A DNA stretch of 64,000 bases from Enterovibrio norvegicus_B (lineage in GTDB: Bacteria; Pseudomonadota; Gammaproteobacteria; Enterobacterales; Vibrionaceae), in assembly GCF_002876705.1 (NCBI RefSeq), contig NZ_MDAG01000057.1, positions 310,001 through 374,000 on the forward strand, read 5' to 3'. Below, piece after piece: positions 43,581 through 53,046 of this stretch (the first letter of the stretch is position 1; each line of letters begins with the position of its first letter). The notes beneath the pieces are model-generated. The model was not told where the DNA came from, did no database searches, and was given only the letters and a program-made list of their open reading frames with translations. The position numbers and the translations under genes are program-made.

Positions 43581-44075
43581 TTAAAAACTTCCATTTATCG
43601 ATGGTGAAACATCGATGGTTATTACATCTTTGTATTCTCCAGAGAATACAAAGTCTTGCTGTTTCTCTATTTTTATCTCTCCTCTTGTTTTGAATGGTAT
43701 GTTATTGTTTTCAGTTATTCTTTTGATTGACGACAACTCTTTACTATTAAACGTTTTATTCATTCCTACACTTGAAATACTCAGGCTTAATAAATATGGG
43801 TTTGTTGTTTTATAGAAACCATTATTTAATGCCAGCCCACCATGTTTTGACCATATCGATAATGTAAGTGTTTGATTGCAATCAAGAGTGAATGGAATGC
43901 TGTCACTGCGTTGGTTTGAAATGTCAACCAGTTGGTTGGAATTGATTTCAATTAAACAGCGTGAATCAATCTCTCCAAACATTGTCATGGACAAAGAGTC
44001 TGTGGCGTTGGTGTGTGACGATATTATTAAAAACAATATACATGGCGCACATTTGCTTTTGATGATTATTTCCAA
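43581..44075 (-). CDS. Minor pilin-like subunit, AT-rich
   Basis: 164-residue product with signal-like MEIIIKSKCAPCILFLIISS ending near HTNA, a Cys pair (SRCLIEINS and LDCNQTL) and the C-terminal pilin motif GEYKDVITIDVSPS. It is therefore another subunit of the fimbria, 123 bases upstream of the major pilin. The start is a TTG with AGG nine bases upstream; no ATG is near. It is visibly more AT-rich than the rest of the operon, which could mean a separate origin. Confidence 0.65.
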   Translation of the reverse strand: MEIIIKSKCAPCILFLIISSHTNATDSLSMTMFGEIDSRCLIEINSNQLVDISNQRSDSIPFTLDCNQTLTLSIWSKHGGLALNNGFYKTTNPYLLSLSISSVGMNKTFNSKELSSIKRITENNNIPFKTRGEIKIEKQQDFVFSGEYKDVITIDVSPSINGSF

Positions 44076-44756
44076 ATCAAACTGCCTATTGGATAGTTTT
44101 TCATCATGTGTGTAAGAAATTTATAATAGATACGCCAGAGTGAGTTTGCAGATTAAATTAGAACTAAATAAGAGGGATGATACTTATTTGGCTCAAAAGT
44201 ATGGAGGGGTTGGTCATTATTTAATATTTGACTATTTATTTCTTTATTTTGAAACGAAACGAAATGATTATGACCAATTTTTCATGCAGGGTGTCTTGTG
44301 AGAATGCATGGATGCATTAAATTAGCTTTATATTTGTTTGGGTTTTTCATAGTGATTGCTTTGTTGAGTTGAGCGGCTCCCCATAAAATGCCCATTTTGA
44401 TGGTCATTTATTGTTTGTTAAAGTTTACACGTTATATTTTTTCGTTGGGGTGTATTTCTTTAGACCGACTAAAAATCAAAGAAGCCACTCTTTAAACTTA
44501 TCTCGAATGATGTTTCTTGGAAGCCAAACGTTCATATTTCGATGCACTGTATCAGTGCGTGATGTGATCAGTTGCCGTTTTAGGCAACGAAAATGCGCCG
44601 CAATGTGGCATTTTTCTGTTTCACTTTTGGTACTTCACATTATTTTCACTGATAACCGTTTAACTTTGCATTGTCGTACTTTTTTCAATGCGTAATCTGC
44701 ACAGCGAACGGAAACTCACTGAATAAACAACACGGTATGAAACGAAGAGTGACAAC
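44076..44756. other. AT-rich intergenic region between fimbrial operon and ferric-reductase gene
   Basis: 681 bases. The left part is very AT-rich and must carry the fimbrial promoter. Around 44411-44438 there is a TTGTTT-N16-TATATT promoter-like pair, and 44544-44614 holds three successive hairpins that may belong to a small RNA or leader. The 94-codon frame 44411-44695 has biased residues and no ribosome site and is not taken as a gene. Confidence 0.5.
44445..44616 (+). ncRNA. Candidate small RNA or structured leader
   Basis: Three hairpins in a row: GCACTG-TAT-CAGTGC (44544-44558), GTTGCC-GTTTTA-GGCAAC (44571-44588) and AAAATGC-N11-GCATTTT (44590-44614) running into T residues. A promoter-like TTGTTT-N16-TATATT lies upstream (44411-44438). 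It might be a free small RNA of about 170 bases or an attenuator in the leader of the ferric-reductase gene. I recognise no known RNA family. Confidence 0.25.
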
Positions 44757-46046
44757 ATGAAAGTAATGCTAGAAAACAAGAAAAACATAGTGGCGATTGC
44801 CGTAGTACTGGCTTGCTTTGTCTTTATTGGCAGTCTGCTGCCTGAAGAGTTGACGCTGCAACGCTGGGTTGCGGCGTTTTTCGCAGCGAATGCGCTGGTG
44901 GCGATGGCATTGACCTTTGTGTTGTCTACGCGGCTTGAGATCCTCGAAACAATCTTTAGGGGGCTAGATCGCGTCTATAAAGCGCACCGCTGGGCGGGCA
45001 TGTGGTCCGTGTTCTCCATCTTTATGCATTGGTGGTTAGTACCACAATCGGAAGCGCCACGCGATGACTCGAGCTTGATGGAAATAGGCTCAGATACTGG
45101 AGAGTGGGCGACATGGTTGCTGCTTGGGCTGGTGGTCATCAGTTTTATGCGTGTCTTGCCTTACCATTTATGGAAATGGAGCCATCGCTTGATGGGCTTG
45201 GTGTTTTTCGTGTCTGTCTTCCATTACTTGTTTGCCGTGCGTCCTTTCCAGTTGTTCTCTCCTGCGGGCATCGCCATGAATATTACTTCCATTGTGGGCT
45301 TGCTCGCATGGTGGTATTACGCATTTGGTAAATCAACCAGCAAACACCATCTCGCCAAAGTGCAGAATGTGAAGAAAGAAAACGGCGTGGTGAGCTTTGA
45401 AGCCAAACCCCTTCAAGGCAGACCAACCTGGAATGCCGGGCAGTTTGCGTTCATCTCGGTGCTTCATCATGAAAAGATCGCCAAAGAACCGCATCCGTTT
45501 ACGATTGCGAGCAGCCAACATCAAGGTGTTGCGCGTTTTTCTGTTGCTGGGCTTGGGGATTACACCAAAACCTTGTATGACCATTTAAGCAATGGTGACA
45601 TGGTGCGTTTGGACATGCCTTATGGTCGATTCAAGCTGAACCGCTCGTCGTCACCGCAAGTTTGGATGGGTTCAGGGATCGGCATCACGCCTTTTGTTGC
45701 TTGGCTTCAAGAGCTTAATTACACCGGCGCGTTAACATCAAAACCGTGTCCGAATGTGGTGCTGTATTACTTGGTGAAAAATGCAGAGGCTGCGATTTTT
45801 GCCGAGGAGCTGCAACAGCTCACTGAAAACTTGCCGTCTGTGACATTGAAGATTGTCTATTCGGAAGAAGGGCGCATCACGCCGGAACGTATCGCGGATG
45901 ATTTGAACGGCAATGTCGACAATGCCGAACTGTATTTCTGCGGAAACCCTGAGGTGAGAAAAGCGATGCAAGAAGGCTTGGAGTCTCTTGGTATGCCGAA
46001 AAACAATACGCACTATGAACTGTTTGATTTCCGTGGCGCGATATAA
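44757..46046 (+). CDS. Ferric reductase-like flavocytochrome
   Basis: 429 residues: an N-terminal membrane heme domain with about six segments and paired histidines (MHWWLVP, KWSHRLMG, VFHYLFAV), then an FAD domain (HPFTIAS) and an NAD(P)H domain (GSGIGITPFVAWLQ and YFCGNPEVRKAM). The layout is that of NADPH-oxidase/ferric reductases (FRE/NOX family), moving electrons across the inner membrane to iron or another acceptor. GAAGAG lies eight bases before the ATG. Monocistronic, ended by a 14-base hairpin. Confidence 0.88.
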   Translation: MKVMLENKKNIVAIAVVLACFVFIGSLLPEELTLQRWVAAFFAANALVAMALTFVLSTRLEILETIFRGLDRVYKAHRWAGMWSVFSIFMHWWLVPQSEAPRDDSSLMEIGSDTGEWATWLLLGLVVISFMRVLPYHLWKWSHRLMGLVFFVSVFHYLFAVRPFQLFSPAGIAMNITSIVGLLAWWYYAFGKSTSKHHLAKVQNVKKENGVVSFEAKPLQGRPTWNAGQFAFISVLHHEKIAKEPHPFTIASSQHQGVARFSVAGLGDYTKTLYDHLSNGDMVRLDMPYGRFKLNRSSSPQVWMGSGIGITPFVAWLQELNYTGALTSKPCPNVVLYYLVKNAEAAIFAEELQQLTENLPSVTLKIVYSEEGRITPERIADDLNGNVDNAELYFCGNPEVRKAMQEGLESLGMPKNNTHYELFDFRGAI

Positions 46047-46073
46047 GGTTTAACTCTGATCGAAACAGAAAAG

Positions 46074-46106
46074 AAAAGCACAATCCCGAACAGGGATTGT
46101 GCTTTT
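46074..46106. terminator. Bidirectional terminator, ferric reductase/RTX gene
   Basis: Fourteen-base perfect stem AAAAGCACAATCCC (46074-46087) and GGGATTGTGCTTTT (46093-46106) with loop GAACA. Confidence 0.95.
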
Positions 46107-46128
46107 TTATACGCGGTGTTGAAGGCTA

Positions 46129-49100
46129 TCAGCCTGAGTAGAAGAACTCAAAGTCATTGGCGTTGATGTCTTCTGCATTAATCCCTGTGAGCAGAACGTT
46201 CACTTGGGCTTCACTATATTGACTGTCACCCGCAGTGTATTCTCGAATGATCTGCACCAAGGTATCGTCGCCTTGTTGGGTCACGATGAAGTCATTGAAG
46301 TCGATCTCTTCGTGGTAGTAATCATCAAACGCGATTTTATCCTCACCGATCGTGAAGTCTGTGATGGTGTCAGTTTCAACATCACTGTCGTAGTTGGCAC
46401 TATCGTCATCCACAACGAACGTATCTGCCCCTTCACCGCCCGTGAGCGTATCAAAGCCTTCGTCACCTTGTAATCGATCGTCGCCTGCGCCGCCCTCTAA
46501 AGTGTCATTGCCGTTACGGCCAATCAGCGTGTCATCGCCATTCCAACCCACGATATGGTTCGCGTTGTTTCTGCCCGCTAATGTAAAGTGAAATTGTTCG
46601 CCGGAAATATCATCAAGATCAACGTTTTGGAAGGTGAAAGAGGCGGTTGGTGAGAATTGCATGACAACATCATTTCCCGTTTGCTCGAGCAGTGTGTCGG
46701 CATGATAAACACCGTCCTCATCGATGTGATAGAGGCTTGAATCGTCGATAATGTGGGCAACAATGATGCTGTCTTCGTCGACATCAAAGTCAGTCACCGT
46801 ATTGTTGTATTGGCTATTTTGCGTGCCATATTCTTTATAGTCTCCCGCGCTAAACGTGTCAGCGCCTGAACCGCCAGTGAGCATATTGGTGCCAATGTCT
46901 GCAATGAGCACATCGTCTCCCGCGCCGCCATCTAGCTGGTCATTGCCGCCTTCAGCATTGAGCTCATCGTTACCTTCGTTACCGAATAGCATGTCATTAC
47001 CACCACCTCCTAGGAGTTGGTCATTGCCATTGCCGCCCGACACAGTATCGTTGCCTGTTTCTCCAGAAAGCGTGTCGTCACCGCCTTTGCCTTCAATGAT
47101 GTCGTTACCACTGTTTCCGGAGATTGTGTTCGCGGCTTCATCACCGAGTAGCGTTTCGTTGCCACTGTTACCGCGAATGTTGTAAGAAACGAGCTCGCTT
47201 TCAAACGTGGAGGCATCGAAGTTTTTCAATACAACCTGGAAGTATTCATTAAGTGTGAATAGGGTTGATGAACCTACTTGCTCCGCGGTAATCGATGACA
47301 AGTCAAAGCCGTTTAGATCGTAAGAGTTAAAGGTGACGAATATCGTGTCTGCGCCAACGGTGAAATCTTCAATCTGCGCAATTTGGATATCAGTAGAGTT
47401 GTTGCTAGGCAAACGGAGCTTTTGTTGTAGTTCGAAAGTGTCGTTACCTTCTCCACCTACCAATATATCGTTACCCCCTGTCGAAATTATCGTGTCATCA
47501 CCCGCACCGCCATCGAAGTATTCAGCGGTATTTGAACTTCCTTCTAGATAGTTGTTCGTATTGTTACCGATTTTCTTTACGTTGTTGGTGTCGTTGTGCC
47601 AGTACTGGTCAGGGTGTGCGGCAGTCGAAAAGCCCCAATAGTGATCAACATAGCTCTGCCAATCACCAAGTCGGTCTGCGTAGGTGTTTGCGCTTGTAAA
47701 CGCAAAATCTGACGCACTAAGCGCATCCGCGCTTGTGTTGTTTAGGGTAATGGTTGAATCGTCTGAGAGGGTGATGCGTGTTGTGATGCCGTGCTGCTCG
47801 ATGATCAGATCATCAAAACTATTCGCGAGGCCAGTATCAATGCTGATGGTGTCGACGCCTATTTCGAAATCAACAATACGGTCGTTACCGCTAGAAGGAA
47901 GCGCATTGGAGAGGGTGTCTTCATTGCGTAAAATCGAATGGCCAAAATGAAATATGTCAGCACCACTTCCGCCAATCATAAGTTGGTCATGGTCATTTCC
48001 TGACAAGTAATCGTTACCCGCGCCGCCGAAAAGACGTGTGTTATTTGCGGTTGAGCCTTCGACAAGTAAAACGTCATCTCCCGTTCCGCCTTGCATCGTG
48101 TCGTTTCGACCAAAGCTTATCAGCACATCATTACCGCTGCCGCCGCCAATTTGGTCGCTGCCATAGCCTTCAAGCCAGTCACTGCCTGCACCGCCGATGG
48201 CAATGTCTGCGGTGTGAGCATTGGCGCAAATGATGTCTTGACCACCGGCACCGACGGCAAATTCGCTGTTAGTGATCATATCGTCGCCCGCCGCGCCATA
48301 CGCACTGTCATAGCCTGACCCACCATCTAGCGTGTTATTACCACGCCCGCCGGTGAGAGTATCGTTGCCTTGATCGCCATAAAGGGTATCGTTGCCGCCT
48401 TGGCCAACGAGCGTGTCGTCGCCTTCGTTGCCATAAAGCGTATCGTTACCTTCGCCACCATACAGGGTGTCGTTTCCTTCATTGGCAAGGAGGGTATCTT
48501 CGCCATCCCCGCCATTGAGCTGGTCATTGCCGCTACCACCAATGAGCTCGTCGTCGCCTTCATCGCCATTGAGGATGTCATTGCCAGCACCACCAGTGAG
48601 CTCATCATCACCTGAATTGCCATTAAGCTCGTCGTCTCCGGCATCGCCAAAAATCTTATCATTGCCATCGCCGCCAGAAAGAAAATCATCGCCACTGCCG
48701 CCATAAAGCTGGTCAATGCCATCTTCTCCATAGAGTGAGTCATTGCCTCCGTCACCGTACAAACGATCCATTCCCTCTCCACCGTATAAAGCATCATGGC
48801 CTTGTTCACCATACAGACGGTCATTGCCTTGATCGCCGTAAAGGGTATCGTTTTGCCGTCCGCCATAGAGGTAATCCACCCCTAAACTGCCGTAGAGCTC
48901 ATCATCTCCGTTCTCGCCATAGAGTTTATTAAATCCATAATAAGGACCAGTGGGGGCGGTATCGGCCATGCCGTAGAGTTTGTCGTTGCCATCACCACCG
49001 TAGAGCGTATCGGAGCGCGAGCCACCATAAAGTTCGTCATCGCCGCCGTAGCCATAGAGTGTGTCGTTGTAATCTAATCCATAAATACGGTTGTCGTTTT

Positions 49101-49251
49101 CATCGCCATGAAGGGTGTCGTTTTCATTGGTGCCAATAATGTCTGATAAAGCACGGGTGGTTGAGGCTGCGCTAATGAGGTCGTCCTGCTGCGTTTCGGA
49201 CGTTAGTGAGAGTGAATTCGGCTCTGATAGATCTTGGTCGTTGATGTTCAT
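46129..49251 (-). CDS. RTX calcium-binding repeat protein, probably type I secreted
   Basis: 1040-residue acidic protein made almost entirely of hemolysin-type GGxGxDxLx nonapeptides. A long block covers about residues 45-340, with shorter blocks near 370-450, 560-610, 680-790 and 895-950. These are separated by cap segments of the type DRIVDFEIGVDTISID and TDFTIGEDKIAFDDY. There is no N-terminal signal peptide, as expected for type I secretion with a C-terminal signal; the end is rich in Asp and Phe (DFEFFYSG). No catalytic or adhesin domain was recognised, and no type I secretion genes are adjacent. The ATG at 49251 has AAAGG close upstream; a TTG at 49263 is the alternative. Confidence 0.88.
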   Translation of the reverse strand: MNINDQDLSEPNSLSLTSETQQDDLISAASTTRALSDIIGTNENDTLHGDENDNRIYGLDYNDTLYGYGGDDELYGGSRSDTLYGGDGNDKLYGMADTAPTGPYYGFNKLYGENGDDELYGSLGVDYLYGGRQNDTLYGDQGNDRLYGEQGHDALYGGEGMDRLYGDGGNDSLYGEDGIDQLYGGSGDDFLSGGDGNDKIFGDAGDDELNGNSGDDELTGGAGNDILNGDEGDDELIGGSGNDQLNGGDGEDTLLANEGNDTLYGGEGNDTLYGNEGDDTLVGQGGNDTLYGDQGNDTLTGGRGNNTLDGGSGYDSAYGAAGDDMITNSEFAVGAGGQDIICANAHTADIAIGGAGSDWLEGYGSDQIGGGSGNDVLISFGRNDTMQGGTGDDVLLVEGSTANNTRLFGGAGNDYLSGNDHDQLMIGGSGADIFHFGHSILRNEDTLSNALPSSGNDRIVDFEIGVDTISIDTGLANSFDDLIIEQHGITTRITLSDDSTITLNNTSADALSASDFAFTSANTYADRLGDWQSYVDHYWGFSTAAHPDQYWHNDTNNVKKIGNNTNNYLEGSSNTAEYFDGGAGDDTIISTGGNDILVGGEGNDTFELQQKLRLPSNNSTDIQIAQIEDFTVGADTIFVTFNSYDLNGFDLSSITAEQVGSSTLFTLNEYFQVVLKNFDASTFESELVSYNIRGNSGNETLLGDEAANTISGNSGNDIIEGKGGDDTLSGETGNDTVSGGNGNDQLLGGGGNDMLFGNEGNDELNAEGGNDQLDGGAGDDVLIADIGTNMLTGGSGADTFSAGDYKEYGTQNSQYNNTVTDFDVDEDSIIVAHIIDDSSLYHIDEDGVYHADTLLEQTGNDVVMQFSPTASFTFQNVDLDDISGEQFHFTLAGRNNANHIVGWNGDDTLIGRNGNDTLEGGAGDDRLQGDEGFDTLTGGEGADTFVVDDDSANYDSDVETDTITDFTIGEDKIAFDDYYHEEIDFNDFIVTQQGDDTLVQIIREYTAGDSQYSEAQVNVLLTGINAEDINANDFEFFYSG

Positions 49252-49679
49252 ACCTTTCTCCAATTAATGCTTTCCGCGCGGCTTTGAGTGCGTTGTTATT
49301 GCCGACAGAAATGTTGATGTTGAAAAAAGTGGCGGATAATTGTTATGTGCCACTGTGTTCTATTAGAAGCAAAGGCGAAGATGAAAACTGTACTGGATAT
49401 TAGACAGGAAAGAATTGCAGCGTTTAATTTCAAAAAACAATGCAAAGAAGGGCATAAGTAGCAGATTCTAAATAGATTAGATGCATATCGTGAGGGGTGT
49501 TCAATGTCAAAACTGGCAACTGAATAGCTCTATGGGTTTATAGGTAGCACAAGCGAGTGACGCCATCTTGAGCGGCGTGCGCAGCGGATTCACCGGAAAA
49601 TACAGTGATAACATTGGATCGGAAGGAAACACGCTGTCGTATCACTCTGTTGATTCACATTTCATGGAAAAGAAAATAA
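49252..49679. other. Intergenic region between RTX gene and Crp/Fnr gene
   Basis: 428 bases with divergent promoters. A 26-codon frame with ATG at 49381 and an AAGG nearby is too short to judge. I see no repeat or known regulatory site. Confidence 0.45.
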
Positions 49680-50291
49680 ATGGAAAACACCCAATTCTTA
49701 AGCCTTTTTGAAAATGATTTTCGAACGCGATTTACACTTTCAGATGAAGGGTGGACTGCCTTTATTGACAAAGGAACGCTTCGCGCGTTTTCGAAAGGAG
49801 ACGTGCTATTTCACGCGGGTGATATTGCGGATAAACTTCGATTTGTCTGTTCCGGTACATTTTGTAATTACTACCTCACGCCAGATGGAACACGAAGAAA
49901 CAAATCGTTTTTGCAAAGCGGCGACGTTTCAGCAAGCCTCTCTTCCTTCGTGGCATCGCGCCCGACACGATTCTCCTGCCAAGCGCTAACGGAAGGCATG
50001 TGTTTTGAAATATCAGCGTCCTGCTTAAAGCAGTTAAGCGAGAGTCACTCAGGGTGGAAAGATGCGTTTCTTGCCATGGTAACGGCGCTTGCGATGAAAA
50101 AAGAGCAGAGGGAAGCCGATTTACTTCTGCTTTCTTCCACTGAACTGTATCTTCAATTTGTCGATGCCCAACCGGATTTAGCGGCTTCATTGCCGAACTA
50201 CCACATCGCTTCTTATCTTGGGATCACCGAAGTCTCGCTGTCTCGCATTCGCGCGAAACTTGGAATGCAAAACGCCTATCAACGTAAGTAG
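49680..50291 (+). CDS. Crp/Fnr family regulator
   Basis: 203-residue protein with a cyclic-nucleotide-binding-like beta barrel (RAFSKGDVLFHAGDIADKLRFV, GDVSASLSSF) and a C-terminal helix-turn-helix ending in YHIASYLGITEVSLSRIRAKL. The basic hinge is like the small Crp/Fnr regulators that sense peroxides or simple redox signals rather than cAMP. No cysteine cluster for an iron-sulfur centre is present. It heads a same-strand run SDR-DUF2141-VTT, 152 bases before the SDR gene. Confidence 0.85.
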   Translation: MENTQFLSLFENDFRTRFTLSDEGWTAFIDKGTLRAFSKGDVLFHAGDIADKLRFVCSGTFCNYYLTPDGTRRNKSFLQSGDVSASLSSFVASRPTRFSCQALTEGMCFEISASCLKQLSESHSGWKDAFLAMVTALAMKKEQREADLLLLSSTELYLQFVDAQPDLAASLPNYHIASYLGITEVSLSRIRAKLGMQNAYQRK

Positions 50292-50443
50292 ATCCCTGCG
50301 CTTTTATAGCTAAGGCCAGAGCTAATACTAGGGTTAAATGTTCATTTCACTGGCAGAAAAATTTGGCGTTTTAACATGTGTTAATTTGTTTTGGTCGTCG
50401 GTTCATTACGATGAGTTCCATATCATTCAGATAGGGACACATC

Positions 50444-51175
50444 ATGAAGCTAACCAACAAAAGTATTGTGCTAACAGGCGGCACGTCCGGCATCGGGCGA
50501 GCGCTGGTGGAATGCTTGGCCGAGACAAATCAACTGATCGTGATTGGTCGGGACGCCGAAAAACTTGATCAACTAAAACGTGACTGGCCATCTGTTATTA
50601 CCTACAACGCCGATCTTTCCGATGTGAAAAACGTCCATTCCATCGCGCATTCTATTCAGCACCAGCACCCCAAAATCGACGTATTGATAAACAATGCCGC
50701 GGTGCAATTTACGCCATTTTTTAACGATGATCGCTTCGAATTTGACTCTATTCAGCATGAAATTAACACCAACTTCACCTCGGTGTGTGCATTAACGCAT
50801 GGCTTATTGCCGTCACTGTTAGCGGCGTCCTCATCGCGAATCGTTAACGTTAACTCCGCGCTTGCGTTAGTACCTAAAGCATCGTCGGCTGTGTACTGCG
50901 CAACCAAAGCCGCGCTCAATATTTTTTCTCAAAGCTTACGTTATCAATTTGAAGGCTCTGCAATGGGTGTTCAGCAGGCATTCTTGCCGCTGGTGGACAC
51001 AAAAATGACCTCGGGCAGAGGCAAAGGAAAGATCAGCGCGTTGTCGGCGGCGTTTGAAATCATTGCGGGTATCGAGAAGGGGAACAAGGATTTTGACATT
51101 GGGATGACGCGATTTTTGAGAGTACTGCTTGCTATCGCCCCCTTTGCCGCAAAAAAGCTGTTAAAGGGGTCATAA
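50444..51175 (+). CDS. SDR-family oxidoreductase (DltE-like)
   Basis: Short-chain dehydrogenase of 243 residues with the cofactor motif TGGTSGIG (residues 11-18), INNAAVQF, catalytic Ser in NVNSALALV and YxxxK in YCATKAAL. The absence of an acidic residue after beta2 (IVIGRD) hints at NADP. The substrate is unknown. It is one base before the DUF2141 gene (TAA then ATG), so it is almost certainly cotranscribed. Confidence 0.87.
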   Translation: MKLTNKSIVLTGGTSGIGRALVECLAETNQLIVIGRDAEKLDQLKRDWPSVITYNADLSDVKNVHSIAHSIQHQHPKIDVLINNAAVQFTPFFNDDRFEFDSIQHEINTNFTSVCALTHGLLPSLLAASSSRIVNVNSALALVPKASSAVYCATKAALNIFSQSLRYQFEGSAMGVQQAFLPLVDTKMTSGRGKGKISALSAAFEIIAGIEKGNKDFDIGMTRFLRVLLAIAPFAAKKLLKGS

Positions 51176-51622
51176 ATGACGTTGAAGCTAACGGTGATTG
51201 CCATGATTTTAGGAGGAATATCGATGAGTGTTGATGCATTAGAAAACAGTGTGGAAATACGAGTTAAAGGGATTGATACAAGCCGACCAGGGCCAATATT
51301 GGTGATGTTGTTTCAAGAGGAAGGGTTTCCTAAGGAGCACGACAAAGCACTGAGCATTCTGCGTTACCCGTCCACGGACACTGAGCGCGTTGTGGTGTTG
51401 GAAAACGTACCAACATTGTTTGCGATTAAAGTCCTTCATGATGAAGACGACGATGGCAAGGTCACTAAGAATTGGACGGGTATCCTTCCCAAAGAGGGCT
51501 TGGGGTTCTCTCAAGGGGCGCGTATTACCTTTAAAGCGCCGAGTTTCTCTAGCGCACGGTTGTCCGTTGCAGAGCTTCAAGAAAGCAATGCGCCACATGA
51601 CATTACAATGCGTTATCCCTAA
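51176..51622 (+). CDS. DUF2141 family secreted protein
   Basis: 148 residues with a signal peptide (MTLKLTVIAMILGGISMSVDA). The DUF2141 signature region is GPILVMLFQEEGFP, VLHDEDDDGKVTKNWTGILPKEGLGFS (an acidic, EF-hand-like loop) and FKAPSFSSARLSV. It is exported to the periplasm; the role is unknown, although such proteins occur near lipid and pigment genes. AAGGGG lies seven bases before the ATG. It is cotranscribed with the SDR and VTT genes. Confidence 0.86.
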   Translation: MTLKLTVIAMILGGISMSVDALENSVEIRVKGIDTSRPGPILVMLFQEEGFPKEHDKALSILRYPSTDTERVVVLENVPTLFAIKVLHDEDDDGKVTKNWTGILPKEGLGFSQGARITFKAPSFSSARLSVAELQESNAPHDITMRYP

Positions 51623-51631
51623 GGAGGGCTT

Positions 51632-52300
51632 ATGACATCTCTCATTAAACTCATGAGCCTAATGGCCGTCTTTTTTGCATCTACATTTTTAGTGGTCAAC
51701 GGCCTTGGTTGGTTGTCCATGGAGAGTATCGAGCGCTGGCTGACGGCAGCTGAGTCCGTTAATGCCTTAGTGGTGGCAGCAATAGTGATTTCATTGCTTT
51801 TCTTAGACCTTTTTATCGCCGTGCCGACGCTTTCGATCATGATGTTAGGGGGCTACTTTGCAGGGCCATACATTGGCGCGCTGGCAGCATTTATCGGCAC
51901 ATTCTTGGCGGGAGTGGTGGGCTATGGGTTGAGCTATTTCTTTGGTGACCAACTACTGAATGTGGTGATTAAAGACGATGCAAAACAGCAAGATCTTCGC
52001 CATAAATTTCGCAAACACGGCGTGCTAATGATCCTGTTGTCCCGCGCGCTGCCGATCCTTCCCGAAGTGACTGCCTGTATGTCAGGGATCAGCCACATGA
52101 AGTTCATGACGTTTGTTTTATCGTGGATAGCGGTGACATTGCCGTACACACTCATTGCAGCTTACGCGGGGTCGATCAGTTCCCTCGAAAACCCTAAACC
52201 TGCCATTTTGACCGCTGTTTTGCTTACGTCTTTCTTCTGGTGTGGCTGGTTAATGTTGAACCGCTATGGTTTTCGCAAAGCGGTTAATTCCGAGCTTTGA
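51632..52300 (+). CDS. VTT-domain (TVP38/TMEM64, DedA-like) membrane protein
   Basis: 222 residues with about five hydrophobic segments. The VTT/SNARE-associated domain has PTLSIMMLGGYFAGPYIGAL, FRKHGVLMILLSRALPILPEVTACMSG (the conserved arginine and proline block) and a C-terminal GWLML. Members flip or scramble phospholipids or act in membrane homeostasis. AAGGAGG lies just before the ATG. It ends the Crp/Fnr-SDR-DUF2141-VTT run, which may act on envelope lipids, an inference from membership only. Confidence 0.87.
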   Translation: MTSLIKLMSLMAVFFASTFLVVNGLGWLSMESIERWLTAAESVNALVVAAIVISLLFLDLFIAVPTLSIMMLGGYFAGPYIGALAAFIGTFLAGVVGYGLSYFFGDQLLNVVIKDDAKQQDLRHKFRKHGVLMILLSRALPILPEVTACMSGISHMKFMTFVLSWIAVTLPYTLIAAYAGSISSLENPKPAILTAVLLTSFFWCGWLMLNRYGFRKAVNSEL

Positions 52301-52348
52301 ACGCTAGATTGTTGGGGCTAGGGGAAGTGACAGCGTCGCTTTCCCCAA

Positions 52349-52837
52349 TTAACTAACCAAACTCTTCTTCATGTTGTGGCTAACGACGTGATAACCCACG
52401 CTTGAATAGAGTGACTGAGCCGCTGAATTATGGCTAAAAACGTGAAGGCCAAGGCTGGTTGCGCCAAGGTCAGATGCTACCGTTTCAATGCAGCGAAGGG
52501 CTGATTTAGCGTAGCCCTTACGGCGATAATCTTCGAATATTCCGACACCATAGATAAACGCAGATTTCACCCCAAAATGGGTTTCAATTTTCACCCAAAT
52601 GTAGCCAACGTTTTGGTTCGTCGCGCCTTCAATGATGTTGAATAAGTGGTCGTCTGGGCTGTTTAACCCCTCTGGCAAAAGTTGCGCATAAACCTTTTTC
52701 GAGCGTTCCAATGCGTCGGATTTTTCCCACCGACCAGACTCGACATTGTCATGCGCGTAAGAGGGGATGGCGAATTGCAAATACTCGGAGAATGACGCTG
52801 AATCCATGGCTTCTAAAGAAACGTTTATACCGTCCAT
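52349..52837 (-). CDS. GNAT-family N-acetyltransferase
   Basis: 162 residues with the acetyl-CoA pyrophosphate loop in VGIFEDYRRKGYAKSAL (motif A, R/Q-x-x-G-x-A type) and the following LHVFSHNSAAQSLYSSVGY (motif B). The acceptor is unknown. It is convergent with the VTT gene and divergent from the gene at 53047. Confidence 0.88.
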   Translation of the reverse strand: MDGINVSLEAMDSASFSEYLQFAIPSYAHDNVESGRWEKSDALERSKKVYAQLLPEGLNSPDDHLFNIIEGATNQNVGYIWVKIETHFGVKSAFIYGVGIFEDYRRKGYAKSALRCIETVASDLGATSLGLHVFSHNSAAQSLYSSVGYHVVSHNMKKSLVS

Positions 52838-53046
52838 TTCTAATGACTATCCTCGAAATAAATCATTGAATAAATGATAAATATTCTACCTGAATGGATG
52901 GAGTAGGAGCGTGCAGTGGTGCGCATTATAGGGTGTGCATATTCATGTTGAACCATTAAACCTCATTGATTCTTACTGAAATTGAGTTTTTCTTTTTCAA
53001 TTTAGATACGATTGATTTAGCGTACAAAAAGGGAATGGACGAATTG

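Noticed and set aside
44411..44695. 94-codon frame in the AT-rich gap before the ferric-reductase gene
   Set aside because: No ribosome site, odd composition and no recognisable domain; it overlaps the hairpin cluster.
46129..49251. Repeated DNA over the RTX gene as a satellite or CRISPR
   Set aside because: The periodicity is explained by degenerate nonapeptide codons; no constant spacer/repeat pattern exists.
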